The notes: generated by a model not told the origin, from the sequence alone. DNA of 64,000 nucleotides from Heliorestis acidaminivorans (GCF_008933955.1 NZ_WBXO01000001.1:310001-374000), one strand, 5' to 3'. Counted from the stretch's first letter, positions 46,845 to 56,847 are shown. Translations and numbers: made by a program.

Positions 46845-48209
46845 TTACTTAAAGAAAGGCATCTTAAACATACCTTTAGCTTTGTTCTTACCTTTTTTGC
46901 CGCCGCCTCGCATATCAGAAAATTGCTTCATTAACTTACGACTTTGATCAAAAGTTTTCAATAAATTGTTCACTTGTTGTACCGATGTTCCTGATCCTCG
47001 CGCAATACGACGTTTGCGACTATCTTTGATCAACTGAGGGTTCTGCCGCTCTTCTTGTGTCATGGAAAGAATAATCGCTTCAATGTGCTTCATTTCTTTG
47101 TCATCAACTTGCACATCTTTTAGTGCTTTCATGTTCCCCATACCAGGCAACATACCGAGAATTTGATCAATCGGTCCCATTTTTTTCATCTGTTGCATCT
47201 GTACAAGAAAGTCTTCAAAGTTAAATTCAGCCTTACGAAGCTTCTGCTCCATATCGCGAGCCATCTGAGTATCCATGGAAGCTTGGGCTTTCTCAATGAG
47301 CGTTAAAACATCACCCATACCGAGGATTCTAGAAGCCATACGATCAGGATGGAAAGGTTCTAACGCTTCTGCTTTCTCACCAAGACCGACAAATTTAATA
47401 GGACAGCCTGTTACTGCTTTTACCGATAAAGCAGCACCACCACGAGCGTCACCATCTAGCTTAGTTAAGATAACACCATCTAAACCAAGTTGTTCATGGA
47501 AAGTCTCAGCTACATTAACAGCATCTTGACCAGTCATGGCATCTACGACTAAGAGTATCTCATGAGGTTTTACAGTGCTTTTGATATTCTTGAGCTCACC
47601 CATGAGCTCTTCATTGATGTGAAGACGGCCTGCTGTATCTAGTAAAAGCGTATCACGGCCTGTAGCAATAGCGTTTTCCATAGCACCGCGTGCAATATCT
47701 ACTGGATTAACACCTGTGCCCATGGAGAAAACAGGAATGTCCAGTTGATTACCGAGGACTTGCAACTGCTTTACTGCCGCAGGACGATAAACGTCACAAG
47801 CGGCCATAAGTGGCTTTCTTCCTTGCTTGCGCAAATATAAAGCTAGCTTAGAAACAGAAGTAGTTTTACCAGCACCTTGAAGGCCTACCAACATAATGAC
47901 TGTAGGTGGTTTTTGAGACATATTAATTTTGGATGAAGTACCACCCATCAAGGCAACAAGTTCTTCATGTACAACTTTAACAACTTGCTGACCTGGCGTT
48001 AAGCTATCTAAAACTTCCTGGCCAATTGCGCGCTCTTTTACTTTAGCCACAAAGTTTTTAACTACTTTAAGATTAACGTCGGCGGCTAGTAAGGCCATCC
48101 GAACTTCCCGCATGGCCTCTGCTACATCAGCTTCAGAAACTTTACCTTTGCCTCGTAACTTTTTGAAGGTACTTTGCAACTTTTCCGCAAGACTTTCAAA
48201 CATAGCCAT
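46845..48209 (-). CDS. ffh: Ffh, signal recognition particle GTPase
   Basis: The 454-residue protein has an N domain, a G domain with [20 protein letters not shown] and [10 protein letters not shown], and a Met-rich M domain ([23 protein letters not shown]) that binds SRP RNA and signal peptides. It forms a pair with FtsY encoded at 52264. It lies 3 bases after ylxM. The C-terminus is Lys-rich. Confidence 0.97.
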   Translation of the reverse strand: MAMFESLAEKLQSTFKKLRGKGKVSEADVAEAMREVRMALLAADVNLKVVKNFVAKVKERAIGQEVLDSLTPGQQVVKVVHEELVALMGGTSSKINMSQKPPTVIMLVGLQGAGKTTSVSKLALYLRKQGRKPLMAACDVYRPAAVKQLQVLGNQLDIPVFSMGTGVNPVDIARGAMENAIATGRDTLLLDTAGRLHINEELMGELKNIKSTVKPHEILLVVDAMTGQDAVNVAETFHEQLGLDGVILTKLDGDARGGAALSVKAVTGCPIKFVGLGEKAEALEPFHPDRMASRILGMGDVLTLIEKAQASMDTQMARDMEQKLRKAEFNFEDFLVQMQQMKKMGPIDQILGMLPGMGNMKALKDVQVDDKEMKHIEAIILSMTQEERQNPQLIKDSRKRRIARGSGTSVQQVNNLLKTFDQSRKLMKQFSDMRGGGKKGKNKAKGMFKMPFFK

Positions 48210-48212
48210 ACC

Positions 48213-48581
48213 TTAAACCCTCCCCTCTTCTACCATTTTGGCAAAAGATTGAACCGCATTCTCTATATTATTCCAATCTCGTTTCGCTAGAGCTTCTTTC
48301 ATCTCTCCAACTGTTTGTAACAATTTGGCACGTTCTGTTTGCCAGCGATTGACGAGACCAAGCTTACCTTCATAGCCTTCTAATAATTTCTCTACTCTCT
48401 TCAATAAATCAAAAACAGCTTGTCGAGAAACCTTTAGTTCATTAGCAATCTCCCCTAAAGAGAGATTATCCTCATAATAGTAAGAAAGGACCTGCCGCTG
48501 TCTTTCCGTTAAAAGCTGACCATAAAAGTCAACAAGCAAGTTCATTCTGATCAGTTTATCTAAAGTGGACTCTTCCATCAT
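48213..48581 (-). CDS. YlxM family (UPF0122) helix-turn-helix protein
   Basis: The 122-residue protein resembles sigma-factor region 4: LLTERQRQVLSYYYEDNLSLGEIANELKVSRQAVFDLLKR. YlxM is the usual first gene of the ffh operon and may regulate SRP components. Two adjacent ATG codons are possible starts. It stands directly after a strong promoter and an inverted repeat. Confidence 0.9.
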   Translation of the reverse strand: MMEESTLDKLIRMNLLVDFYGQLLTERQRQVLSYYYEDNLSLGEIANELKVSRQAVFDLLKRVEKLLEGYEGKLGLVNRWQTERAKLLQTVGEMKEALAKRDWNNIENAVQSFAKMVEEGRV

Positions 48582-48595
48582 ACTGATCCCTCAGT

Positions 48596-48617
48596 TGTCA
48601 AGCTAAATACCTTGACA
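48596..48617 (-). promoter_or_regulatory. Inverted repeat in the ylxM leader
   Basis: A perfect 7-bp dyad (TGTCAAG / CTTGACA, 8-base spacer) lies between the ylxM promoter (48636-48664) and the gene start. It could be a protein operator or a small RNA hairpin. Its half-site resembles a -35 box, so chance is not excluded. Confidence 0.4.
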
Positions 48618-48635
48618 CGTGCTTGACCGTTATTG

Positions 48636-48664
48636 ATTTTACTACGTCTAGCCCCTACTGTCAA
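48636..48664 (-). promoter_or_regulatory. Sigma-A promoter for ylxM-ffh-rpsP
   Basis: Perfect -35 TTGACA (48664-48659), 17-base spacer, and -10 TAAAAT (48641-48636). It lies between the mtaD terminator and ylxM. Confidence 0.85.
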
Positions 48665-48706
48665 GGATTTTTGCTTAACATAAGAAAAAATCAGAAAAAG
48701 GAGCAA

Positions 48707-48730
48707 AGCCAGAGCACTAATACTCTGGCT
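48707..48730 (-). terminator. Intrinsic terminator after mtaD
   Basis: Stem AGCCAGAG / CTCTGGCT (8 bp, 8-base loop), followed on the transcript by UUUGCUCCUUUUUC. It separates the methylthioadenosine genes from ylxM-ffh. Confidence 0.75.
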
Positions 48731-48785
48731 AAATATTTCCTCTACCCTATCTTCGTCTCTGCAGTTTTCCTATACTGAGTGCAAT

Positions 48786-50114
48786 TTAGCCCTCTTTGCT
48801 AGTTAAAACTACAGCCGCTTTCTGTGCTTCTGTCATAATCTGCTCTTCATTCATTGTCGTAAGTTTTCCTGCTCGCACTAATACCTTGCCGTCTACTATA
48901 ACTGTATGCACATCAGATCCCTTGGCAGAGTAGACCAGATGAGCCACAGGATCATGGACAGGATAAAGGTGAGGTTGCTTCATATCAATCACAGCTAAGT
49001 CCGCTTTTTTACCTACTTCTAAAGTCCCAATCTCATGATCCCAACCTAATGCTTTGGCACCACCAATAGTGGCCATAGCTAAAGTATCATAAGCTGGTAA
49101 GGCTGTAGGATCAAGGAGGTTTACTTTCTGCAAGAAAGTGGCTTGTCGCATTTCTTCTATTAGATCAAGGTTGTTATTACTGGCCGCACCGTCTGTTCCC
49201 AGACCTACAATTGCTTTTTTCTGTCGCAAACTCTCAATAGGTGCAATGCCGGAAGCCAATTTCATATTGCTTTCCGGATTATGAGCAATACCTACCTTTT
49301 TTTCAACCAGTATGTTCTCTTCTTCTTCCGTAAGATGAACACAATGAGCGGCTAAGACAGGACGTTCAAAGAGTCCAATCTTATTCATAAGTTCAATTGG
49401 TCTCAGGCCATGCTCTTTTTGAATATCTTCTACTTCTTTTTTCGTTTCTGCCAAATGGATATGCAAGCCTGTTCCAAGACGATCGGCTAGGGCCATTACT
49501 TTCTGCAGGTAATCAGGTGGGCAAGTATAAGGTGCATGAGGTCCTAACCAGACGCGAATTCTGCCATCAGCACCTTCATGCCACTTTCGATAAAATTCTT
49601 CAGATTCAACAAGTGCTTTCTCTGATGTTGGACCAAAGCCGATCATACCACGACTTAAGTGACCTCGTATGCCGCTATCGGAGACTGCTTTGGCCACCTG
49701 GTCCATGAAAAAGTACATATCGGCGAATACGGTAATGCCACCTTTGAGCATCTCGGCAATGGCTAACATAGTTCCCCAGTAGACATGTTCATCTGTTAGC
49801 TTTTTTTCAGCAGGCCATATGGCATCATTAAGCCATTCCATTAAAGGAAGGTCATCAGCATAGCCCCGAAAGAGAGTCATAGCAGCATGAGTATGAGCGT
49901 TCACTAGGCCAGGTATAACTACTTTGTCTTGACCATCTATAATTTCTAAGTCTGTCATCTCTAGCGGAAAAGAAACTTCTTCTCTTTCCCTTTTGTTATA
50001 AAGACGAACAATCTTTCCATCTTCAATATAGATATGACCTTGAAAGATATCTTCTTTTGAAGTCATAGGAATAATGGTAGCATTTTGAATTAAGATTCTG
50101 CTCAACTTATTCAC
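48786..50114 (-). CDS. mtaD: MtaD, 5-methylthioadenosine/S-adenosylhomocysteine deaminase
   Basis: The 442-residue amidohydrolase has the metal-binding set: NAHTHAAMTLFRG, HIHLAETKKE, AAHCVHL and GTDGAASNNNLD. It deaminates MTA or SAH to the inosine derivatives. In the same operon as mtnP and mtnA, so MTA has two possible fates. Related amidohydrolases with other substrates cannot be excluded. Confidence 0.88.
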   Translation of the reverse strand: MNKLSRILIQNATIIPMTSKEDIFQGHIYIEDGKIVRLYNKREREEVSFPLEMTDLEIIDGQDKVVIPGLVNAHTHAAMTLFRGYADDLPLMEWLNDAIWPAEKKLTDEHVYWGTMLAIAEMLKGGITVFADMYFFMDQVAKAVSDSGIRGHLSRGMIGFGPTSEKALVESEEFYRKWHEGADGRIRVWLGPHAPYTCPPDYLQKVMALADRLGTGLHIHLAETKKEVEDIQKEHGLRPIELMNKIGLFERPVLAAHCVHLTEEEENILVEKKVGIAHNPESNMKLASGIAPIESLRQKKAIVGLGTDGAASNNNLDLIEEMRQATFLQKVNLLDPTALPAYDTLAMATIGGAKALGWDHEIGTLEVGKKADLAVIDMKQPHLYPVHDPVAHLVYSAKGSDVHTVIVDGKVLVRAGKLTTMNEEQIMTEAQKAAVVLTSKEG

Positions 50115-50124
50115 CTCCAGTAGC

Positions 50125-51159
50125 TTAGGACTTCATATGCTTAGCTATATTCTCAGTATAAGGCCCTTGAATAACACCTCGGTCGGTAATAATAGCAGTA
50201 ATGTATTCATTAGGCGTTACATCAAAGGATGGGTTATATACTGGTACTTCCAGAGGTGCTGTTGTAGTTCCACCTAATGTCCGTACTTCCTCAGGATCTC
50301 TTTCTTCAATAGGTATCTCATCACCACTTTGCAAGGAGAGATCGAAAGTAGAAAAGGGCGCCGCTACATAGAAAGGGATACCGTGATTTTTAGCTAATAC
50401 AGCCAAACCATAAGTACCGATCTTATTAGCTACATCACCATTAGCTGTAATTCGATCTGCTCCTACAATGACTAGATCCACAAGCTTTTGTTTCATTACA
50501 TAAGCCGCCATGGAATCGGTAATTAAAGTGACTGGAATACCATCTTTCATCAATTCCCAGGCAGTCAATCGAGCACCTTGCAATAACGGTCTTGTTTCAT
50601 CAGCAAAAACAGAAATTTCTTTACCCGCTTGATGGGCCGCTCTAATCACACCTAGGGCTGTACCAAAACCACCTGTTGCTAAAGCACCAGCATTACAATG
50701 GGTGAGTATACCAGCACTTTCAGGAATTAGCTCTTGACCATATTGGCCCATTTGTTCATTCATAGCCTTGTCTTCAGCCAACAAAGCTTGTGCTTCAGCT
50801 AGCAGAGACTGTTGTCGATCTGTTATGGATGTGCCTCTAGTGCTTTCCAGAAAAGACTTCATGCGCGTAAGAGCCCAAAAAAGATTAACAGCTGTAGGCC
50901 TTGTTTTGGCTAGGTCGTCAATTGCTTGATGAACTTCTGCTTCAAATTCTTCAACAGAATCACCAGTATAATTAAGGCCTGCTAAAGCTACACCAAAAGC
51001 GGCGGCAGCACCAATCGCTGGGGCCCCACGTACTTGCAAAATCTTAATAGCTCTGGCTACGATATGATGATCCCAACATTCAATGTACTCTTCGACAAGA
51101 GGGAGTTTGGTCTGATCTAGCAGTAATAAGTGGTCTTCATGCCAGCGAATCGCATCCAA
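50125..51159 (-). CDS. mtnA: MtnA, methylthioribose-1-phosphate isomerase
   Basis: The 344-residue protein has motifs RGAPAIGAAAAFG, THCNAGALATGGFGTALG (catalytic Cys) and VGADRITANGDVANKIGTYGLA (catalytic Asp). It converts MTR-1-P to MTRu-1-P. The start is TTG after GGAAAGGAAG. It lies downstream of mtnP, which makes its substrate. Confidence 0.94.
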   Translation of the reverse strand: MDAIRWHEDHLLLLDQTKLPLVEEYIECWDHHIVARAIKILQVRGAPAIGAAAAFGVALAGLNYTGDSVEEFEAEVHQAIDDLAKTRPTAVNLFWALTRMKSFLESTRGTSITDRQQSLLAEAQALLAEDKAMNEQMGQYGQELIPESAGILTHCNAGALATGGFGTALGVIRAAHQAGKEISVFADETRPLLQGARLTAWELMKDGIPVTLITDSMAAYVMKQKLVDLVIVGADRITANGDVANKIGTYGLAVLAKNHGIPFYVAAPFSTFDLSLQSGDEIPIEERDPEEVRTLGGTTTAPLEVPVYNPSFDVTPNEYITAIITDRGVIQGPYTENIAKHMKS

Positions 51160-51176
51160 TGAAAAACTTCCTTTCC

Positions 51177-51974
51177 TTAAAGCTTAAAACCGCCAAAGTC
51201 AGCCAAAGCATGGTGACATTCGCAATCATCATCAGTCGGCAATAACTCAATCGTTTTCATAGCCAAGGACTTAATATTTTCTTTGTTAGCATCCATGGCT
51301 TCTAGAACTTCCATGTGCGTCAGCGGTTGTGGTGAGATACCGGCGCCATAGTTCGTAACCATAGCTACAGTAGCGTAACATATCTCCGCTTCCCTTGCCA
51401 ATAAGACTTCCGGAACGCTAGTCATGCCAACAAGATGACCTCCAAAGTTCTGATACATCTTAATCTCTGTTGGTGTCTCAAAGCGAGGTCCTTCTGTACA
51501 AACATAAACAGCACTGTCATGAATAGTTAAGCTCTCTTGACGCCCTGCTTCTAAGAGTACATTGCGGAGTCTTGGGCAGTAGGGGTAAGTAAAATCAGTG
51601 TGTACAACGCCTGCTTCTCCACCATCAAAGAAGGTAGTAGGTCTTACTTTAGTGAAATCTAAAAAGTCATGAACAACAACGAGATGACCTGCTTCTAGCT
51701 TCATATCTAAAGAGCCTACAGCGGCTGTAGCAATAATCTGGCGAACACCAAGCTTTTTCAGCGCTAAAATATTGGCTCGATAATTAATAAGATGAGGTGG
51801 AACAGAGTGACCTTCTCCATGACGTTGTAGGAAGGCCACTTCTTTTTCTTGATAACGACCTACTTTGATGGCAACTTTACCGTAAACAGTATCAACTTCA
51901 ACTTGTCTTAAGTCTGTTAACATAGTAGGGTCATAGACACCTGTACCGCCAATAATTGCAATTTTTACGCTCAA
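51177..51974 (-). CDS. mtnP: MtnP, S-methyl-5'-thioadenosine phosphorylase
   Basis: The 265-residue PNP-type phosphorylase has IIGGTGVYDP at the start, LQRHGEGHSVPPHLINYRANI, TEGPRFETPTEIKMYQ and GMTSVPEVLLAREAEICYA. The start is TTG, preceded by AAGGAGG, and overlaps the tautomerase stop. It ends with a Cys/His pair (CECHHALADFGGFKL) of unknown role. The RHGEGH pattern and S/N choice near TEGPRFET favour MTA over plain purine nucleosides. Confidence 0.9.
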   Translation of the reverse strand: MSVKIAIIGGTGVYDPTMLTDLRQVEVDTVYGKVAIKVGRYQEKEVAFLQRHGEGHSVPPHLINYRANILALKKLGVRQIIATAAVGSLDMKLEAGHLVVVHDFLDFTKVRPTTFFDGGEAGVVHTDFTYPYCPRLRNVLLEAGRQESLTIHDSAVYVCTEGPRFETPTEIKMYQNFGGHLVGMTSVPEVLLAREAEICYATVAMVTNYGAGISPQPLTHMEVLEAMDANKENIKSLAMKTIELLPTDDDCECHHALADFGGFKL

Positions 51975-52171
51975 GAGGATTTCCTCCTTAGGTCACTAAT
52001 TAACTCTCCTCCTAGAGCAATGTTTTCTGTAGACACATCTAAGACAGTCATGATTACTGACTCTGGCTTAGCACCACAAGTGTCGACAAGAGCCTTCGTA
52101 ATCGCTTTGGCTAGCTCACGTTTTTGTTCTTCTGATCGTCCTTCTAACATCGTAATTTGTACAACTGGCAT
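51971..52171 (-). CDS. 4-oxalocrotonate tautomerase-like protein
   Basis: A 66-residue tautomerase with catalytic Pro directly after Met (MPVVQITMLEGRS) and the family pattern EQKRELAKAITKALVD. It probably catalyses a keto-enol conversion; the substrate is unknown. It is the first gene of the mtn operon (overlapping mtnP by 4 bases), so a link to methylthioribulose chemistry is possible. Confidence 0.88.
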   Translation of the reverse strand: MPVVQITMLEGRSEEQKRELAKAITKALVDTCGAKPESVIMTVLDVSTENIALGGELISDLRRKSS

Positions 52172-52263
52172 TTTGAATCAAATCTCCTTTTCTATAACAT
52201 TGTTATTGTTATTTTGGTGCTGGAAGTGAAAGAAGAGAGCTTTTTTACTTAAGCTATATAGCC

Positions 52264-53190
52264 TTACTCCCCTGTCTCCTCTTGCCCAAAAAGAGCTTTG
52301 GCAAATTGTTGTGGTTCAAAGACACGAAGGTCGTCCATAGCTTCTCCAATACCGATGAACTTAACAGGAACACTAAGTTCTCCTTGTATGGCTAAGATGA
52401 CACCGCCTTTGGCTGTTCCATCAAGTTTTGTGAGCACCAACCCACTAACTCCTACAGCTTCACCAAATAAGCGCGCTTGTGTTACAGCATTCTGACCTGT
52501 TGTCGCATCTAAGACCAGTAAGATTTCATGGGGAGCTCCAGGAAGTGCCCGATCTAAGACACGACCTACTTTGGAAAGCTCGCTCATAAGATGGTTTTTA
52601 TTATGCAACCGTCCTGCAGTATCGACGATGAGGATATCAACACCACGACTAATCGCGGCTTGTGCGGCATCATAAGCAACAGCACCAGGATCAGAACCTT
52701 CCTGATGGCGAATAACATCAACACCAACTCGTTGACCCCAAATCTCTAATTGATCAATAGCGGCAGCACGGAATGTATCACCGGCCGCTAGTAACACTTT
52801 ACGACCTTCTGACTTCCAACGATGGGCTAGCTTGGCAATAGTTGTAGTCTTCCCCACACCATTAACGCCTACTACCAAAACAACAGTTGGTTTTTGCTCT
52901 ATCTTAACAGGCACAGCTTCTTGTCCTAATAAAGCTACGATCTCCTGTTGAAGCAGATTTTTTAGCTCTGAGGGATCGCTAATTTTTTGTTCTTTTACTT
53001 TCTTTCGCAGTCTTTCTACCATTTCTAATGCCATTTCAGCACCTACATCGGCACTAATTAAGACTTCTTCAAGCTCTTCATAAAGCTCTTCATCAATATG
53101 TTGTCTTCCTGTTACTAGTTCTTCTACTTTTTGAACGAGGTTCTGTCGTGTTCGACTTAAGCCTTCTTTTAATCGATCAAAAAAACCCAT
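52264..53190 (-). CDS. ftsY: FtsY, signal recognition particle receptor
   Basis: The 308-residue GTPase has GVNGVGKTTTIAKLAHRW, DTAGRLHNKNHLM and TKLDGTAKGG. The acidic N-terminal region is short, as in Firmicutes. It receives SRP-ribosome complexes at the membrane. ATG after GGAGGCGCC; it follows smc by 12 bases. Confidence 0.97.
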   Translation of the reverse strand: MGFFDRLKEGLSRTRQNLVQKVEELVTGRQHIDEELYEELEEVLISADVGAEMALEMVERLRKKVKEQKISDPSELKNLLQQEIVALLGQEAVPVKIEQKPTVVLVVGVNGVGKTTTIAKLAHRWKSEGRKVLLAAGDTFRAAAIDQLEIWGQRVGVDVIRHQEGSDPGAVAYDAAQAAISRGVDILIVDTAGRLHNKNHLMSELSKVGRVLDRALPGAPHEILLVLDATTGQNAVTQARLFGEAVGVSGLVLTKLDGTAKGGVILAIQGELSVPVKFIGIGEAMDDLRVFEPQQFAKALFGQEETGE

Positions 53191-53202
53191 ATGGCGCCTC
53201 CT

Positions 53203-56200
53203 CTAACTAACTGCATCTATACCATCATCGCGATCAGTCATCTTAACGGAAATAAGTTTAGACACACCGCCTTCTTCCATGGTTACACCATAAAGGTAGT
53301 CTGCCGCTTCCATCGTTCCTTTACGATGAGAGATAACAATAAATTGGCTTTTTTGTGATAGTTTTTTTAGGTAATTAGCAAAACGTGATACATTAGCTTC
53401 ATCTAAGGCTGCTTCGATTTCATCTAAGACACAAAAGGGACTCGGTCTAGTCTTAAGTAAAGCAAAGAGCAGGGCAATAGCTGTTAAGGCTCTTTCTCCA
53501 CCTGAAAGTAAGGACAAGGGTACTCTCTTTTTGCCAGGTGGTTGAGCTACCATGTCAATACCTGTCTCTAAAAGATTGTCTGGATCTGTAAGAATTAATT
53601 CTGCTTGTCCACCTTGAAAAAGCTCAGAAAAAGTATAGCGAAAATGTTCATTGATTTCGTCAAAAGCTTGTCCAAAACGCTGGATCATAATCTCTTCTAT
53701 TTCTGTAATCACTTGCTCTAGACTATCTTGAGCCGCTTTCAGATCTTCATGTTGTTGATGAAGAAAAGATATTCTCTCTTGCAAATTCTTTTCTTCTTCG
53801 ATAGCTAGCATGTTAACTGTACCAAGTTCTTTTAGCGATATTTTAGCAGTAGCAATCTCTTTTTGATATGCTTTGCGATCTATTTCATCTTCTTCTGCTT
53901 GTGTCATAACTGCTTCGTCAGTAATGGCCCATTTTTCTTGAAACTTAAGGAGAAGTGCCTTTTCTTCTGTTTCTACTTTTGTTAAGGCAATTTCTATCTG
54001 ATGCAATTCTTTATTAAGGGCTGTAATTTCAGCTAGTAAAGGTTTCTTTTTATTAAGTAAAACTTCTACTTCTTCACGCAGGCTGTCATAGACTTGTTGA
54101 CACTGCTTTGTTTGCTCTACAAGAGTCTCTTCTTGTAAAATCCCCTGAAATACCTTGGCTTCTAGTTCTTGAGCTCTTTTCTCGTAATTACACAGCAATT
54201 CTGCCCATTCTTGATCTTTTTCTTTTTTTTGTTCTGCTTCTTCATGTAATTTTGCTTTACTTTCTCTTAAGATTTGTAATGATACAGCAAGGCTTTTCTG
54301 TTCTTCTTCAAGTCTTGCTCTTTCTAATTGTCTTTCTGTTAGAACTTTATTTTCATCGTCGCCTTTTTTTCGAAGTTCTTCTATTTGTTTTTTTAGCTCT
54401 TGATAGGTCTGCTCCAGCTCTTTTTTGAGACTAAAGAGGTTTTTGATCTTTCCTTCTAAACGATTTCTATCACTATATAGCCTAGTCATCGTCTCTTGAC
54501 AGTTACCTTGCTCTTTGAGTCGCTCTTCTATCTGCTGTCGTTCTCTTGCTAAAGATTTTTGTAGTCCTAACATTTCAGCATCTTTTGATGATCTATCGAA
54601 TTGTAAGGCTGTTAGATCTTTTTCAAGTTGCATTGATTGCTCTGCTGTCTTCTGTTGTTCTTCCCGCACTTCTTCTCGACTTTGTTTGAGACTAGCAATC
54701 ACTAGAGATAGTTTTCTTTCTTCTTCTTTTAACATAGTAAGCTCTCGTCGACGTAGAAAAGTTTGGCCTCCCTGAGGACTTAAAGTTCCGCCAGTAACAG
54801 TACCACCAGGCTGTAGAATTTCTCCATCTAGTGTTACAAGCTTATAGTTACTTTTCTTTTGTCGTGCAAAAGCAAGTGCTCTTGTCAAGTCTTCAAAGAT
54901 CAAAGTTCGACCTAATAGAAAGCGTACCGCTTTATCATAGCGCTTATCAAATTGAATCAGATCGGCGGCACAACCAATCACACCAGGTTCTTGAAGAAAT
55001 TCTTTCCCAGGTCCTGTGTATACTTGTAGACTTTTAAGAGGTAAGAAGGTAGCCCTTCCCTTTTTGTATTTTTTCAAAAATTCAATAGCTATTTGCGCTG
55101 AGCGATCATCTTCTACAACAATGTTCTGCATAGACGATCCCAAAGCTACCTGGTAAGCAATTTCCAAGCCTAATGGTACTTCAATAAGCTCACTGATTAG
55201 CCCACAGATCCCCTGTAAAGAGCTTTGATGCTTTTTTGCTTCTGTCATAATTTCTTTGACGCCTTTGTTAAAGCCCTCATAAGAACGTTCCATATGCTCA
55301 AGAGCTTTAATTCGTGCTGAAATTTCTTGCCATCGACGCATCGTTTCTGTAAGCTTGTTCTCTATGTCTTCCCCTTTTATCTGGATAGCTGTCAGTTTCT
55401 CTTTTGTCTGCTTAGCTTCTTCTTCAAGACGCTTTGCTTTTTGAACTACTTTTTCTTGCTCTTCTTGGCATCGACTATATTCTTCTTCCCATTCAGCCAT
55501 ACGAGCAAGTGAAAAGGAAATCGATTCTTCTAAAGTTTTAGATTGTTCTTCTTGGCGAGTTAAGGCTATCTCTATTTCATGAAGCTGTCGCTGTATAACT
55601 TCAGCTTCTTCATCTCTTTTCTGCGCTCTTAATGTTACTTCCGTAATCTTTTGTTCTATCTGAAAGACCTGTGCTCTAGACGATTCACCTAGTTTCTGCT
55701 GATCCTTAAGTTCATGATCTAAAGTCTGTAATCGTTTATTTACTTTTGATTCTTTTGCTAGATCATTTTCTTCTCTTCTAAGAATCTCTGTTAAAGTTTC
55801 TTGGTTCTGGCTAAGTTCTTTTTGGAGCATCTCTTTCTGTGCCTTTAGCCCTTTGCTTCTCTCTTCTAAAAGAGCTAATTCGTTTTTGAGTTTTAATAGT
55901 TGCTCCGACTGGGCCTGTTTCTCTTGTCGTATAGTAGACAAGGCTTCTTCAGCTTTTTTTAATTGTAAAGACAGGGTGCTTTCTTCTTGTTCAAATTTAA
56001 CAAAAGCACTTTCTTTTCCCAAAAGGCCCTCTTGCTGTTTTTGATAAGACTGCTGAAGTTGAGCTTTTTTGATTTTTACTTCTTTGTAATCAGTCAGCGC
56101 AACTCTTTGTTCAAGTTGATTGATTTTCTTTTCTAGCTCTTGGTAGAGACGAGCTTTAGCAGCTTGTTCTGTCATCGCAAGGTATTGTTTTTCAAGTTCA

Positions 56201-56787
56201 TCAATGATGTCTTCGACTCTTATAATATGATTTTGTGTATCTTCCATCTTTTTAAGTGCTTCATTTTTGCGATTACGATACTTGACTATTCCAGCAGCTT
56301 CTTCAATAAATGTTCGCCTATCTTCAGGACGCGACGAAAGCACTTCATCAACACGGCCTTGACCGATGATAGAGATTCCTTCTCGACCTAAGCCAGTATC
56401 GGCGAAAAGCTCATGAATATCGCGCAAACGACAAGTGCTTCGATTTAATAAAAAATCACTCTCACCAGAGCGATAAACTCTTCGTGTTACGAGGACTTCT
56501 CTATAATCAAGGGGTAAAAGACCTTGATCATTATCAACATGAATTGATACTTCTGCCATACCTACCGGTTTACGTCGCTCTGAGCCAGCAAAGATTATGT
56601 CTTCCATCTTAGAGCCTCGTAAAGAGCGTGCACTTTGCTCACCTAAAACCCAGCGTATGGCATCGGAGACATTGGACTTACCGGATCCATTAGGTCCCAC
56701 GATAACTGTAACGCCAGGAGAAAGGAGGATCTCTGTTTTATCGGCAAAAGATTTGAATCCATTGAGCTCAATTCTTTTTAAAACCAA
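53203..56787 (-). CDS. smc: Smc, chromosome condensation ATPase
   Basis: The 1194-residue protein has an N-terminal Walker A (VGPNGSGKSNVSDAIRWVLG), two long coiled coils, a hinge (about 510-650, QNIVVEDDRSAQIAIEFL and GGTVTGG), and C-terminal ABC signature LSGGERALTAIALLFAL with Walker B CVLDEIEAALDEAN. The start is TTG at 56787, eight bases after GGGAGG. It organises the chromosome with ScpA and ScpB (not in the window). Confidence 0.96.
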   Translation of the reverse strand: MVLKRIELNGFKSFADKTEILLSPGVTVIVGPNGSGKSNVSDAIRWVLGEQSARSLRGSKMEDIIFAGSERRKPVGMAEVSIHVDNDQGLLPLDYREVLVTRRVYRSGESDFLLNRSTCRLRDIHELFADTGLGREGISIIGQGRVDEVLSSRPEDRRTFIEEAAGIVKYRNRKNEALKKMEDTQNHIIRVEDIIDELEKQYLAMTEQAAKARLYQELEKKINQLEQRVALTDYKEVKIKKAQLQQSYQKQQEGLLGKESAFVKFEQEESTLSLQLKKAEEALSTIRQEKQAQSEQLLKLKNELALLEERSKGLKAQKEMLQKELSQNQETLTEILRREENDLAKESKVNKRLQTLDHELKDQQKLGESSRAQVFQIEQKITEVTLRAQKRDEEAEVIQRQLHEIEIALTRQEEQSKTLEESISFSLARMAEWEEEYSRCQEEQEKVVQKAKRLEEEAKQTKEKLTAIQIKGEDIENKLTETMRRWQEISARIKALEHMERSYEGFNKGVKEIMTEAKKHQSSLQGICGLISELIEVPLGLEIAYQVALGSSMQNIVVEDDRSAQIAIEFLKKYKKGRATFLPLKSLQVYTGPGKEFLQEPGVIGCAADLIQFDKRYDKAVRFLLGRTLIFEDLTRALAFARQKKSNYKLVTLDGEILQPGGTVTGGTLSPQGGQTFLRRRELTMLKEEERKLSLVIASLKQSREEVREEQQKTAEQSMQLEKDLTALQFDRSSKDAEMLGLQKSLARERQQIEERLKEQGNCQETMTRLYSDRNRLEGKIKNLFSLKKELEQTYQELKKQIEELRKKGDDENKVLTERQLERARLEEEQKSLAVSLQILRESKAKLHEEAEQKKEKDQEWAELLCNYEKRAQELEAKVFQGILQEETLVEQTKQCQQVYDSLREEVEVLLNKKKPLLAEITALNKELHQIEIALTKVETEEKALLLKFQEKWAITDEAVMTQAEEDEIDRKAYQKEIATAKISLKELGTVNMLAIEEEKNLQERISFLHQQHEDLKAAQDSLEQVITEIEEIMIQRFGQAFDEINEHFRYTFSELFQGGQAELILTDPDNLLETGIDMVAQPPGKKRVPLSLLSGGERALTAIALLFALLKTRPSPFCVLDEIEAALDEANVSRFANYLKKLSQKSQFIVISHRKGTMEAADYLYGVTMEEGGVSKLISVKMTDRDDGIDAVS

Positions 56788-56817
56788 TGCCAATTCCTCC
56801 CGAAAAATTCCTCTCCC

Positions 56818-56847
56818 ATTGTAGCACAGGCCCGCGGAAAGGAACAA
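56818..56847 (-). promoter_or_regulatory. Candidate promoter for smc
   Basis: The -10 TACAAT (56823-56818) carries an extended TGC; the -35 TTGTTC (56847-56842) is 18 bases away. It lies between the spoVS terminator and smc. Confidence 0.65.

Noticed and set aside
52172-52263. SAM riboswitch before the mtn operon
   Set aside because: Only 92 bases are available between ftsY and the tautomerase gene, and no riboswitch-like set of helices is visible.
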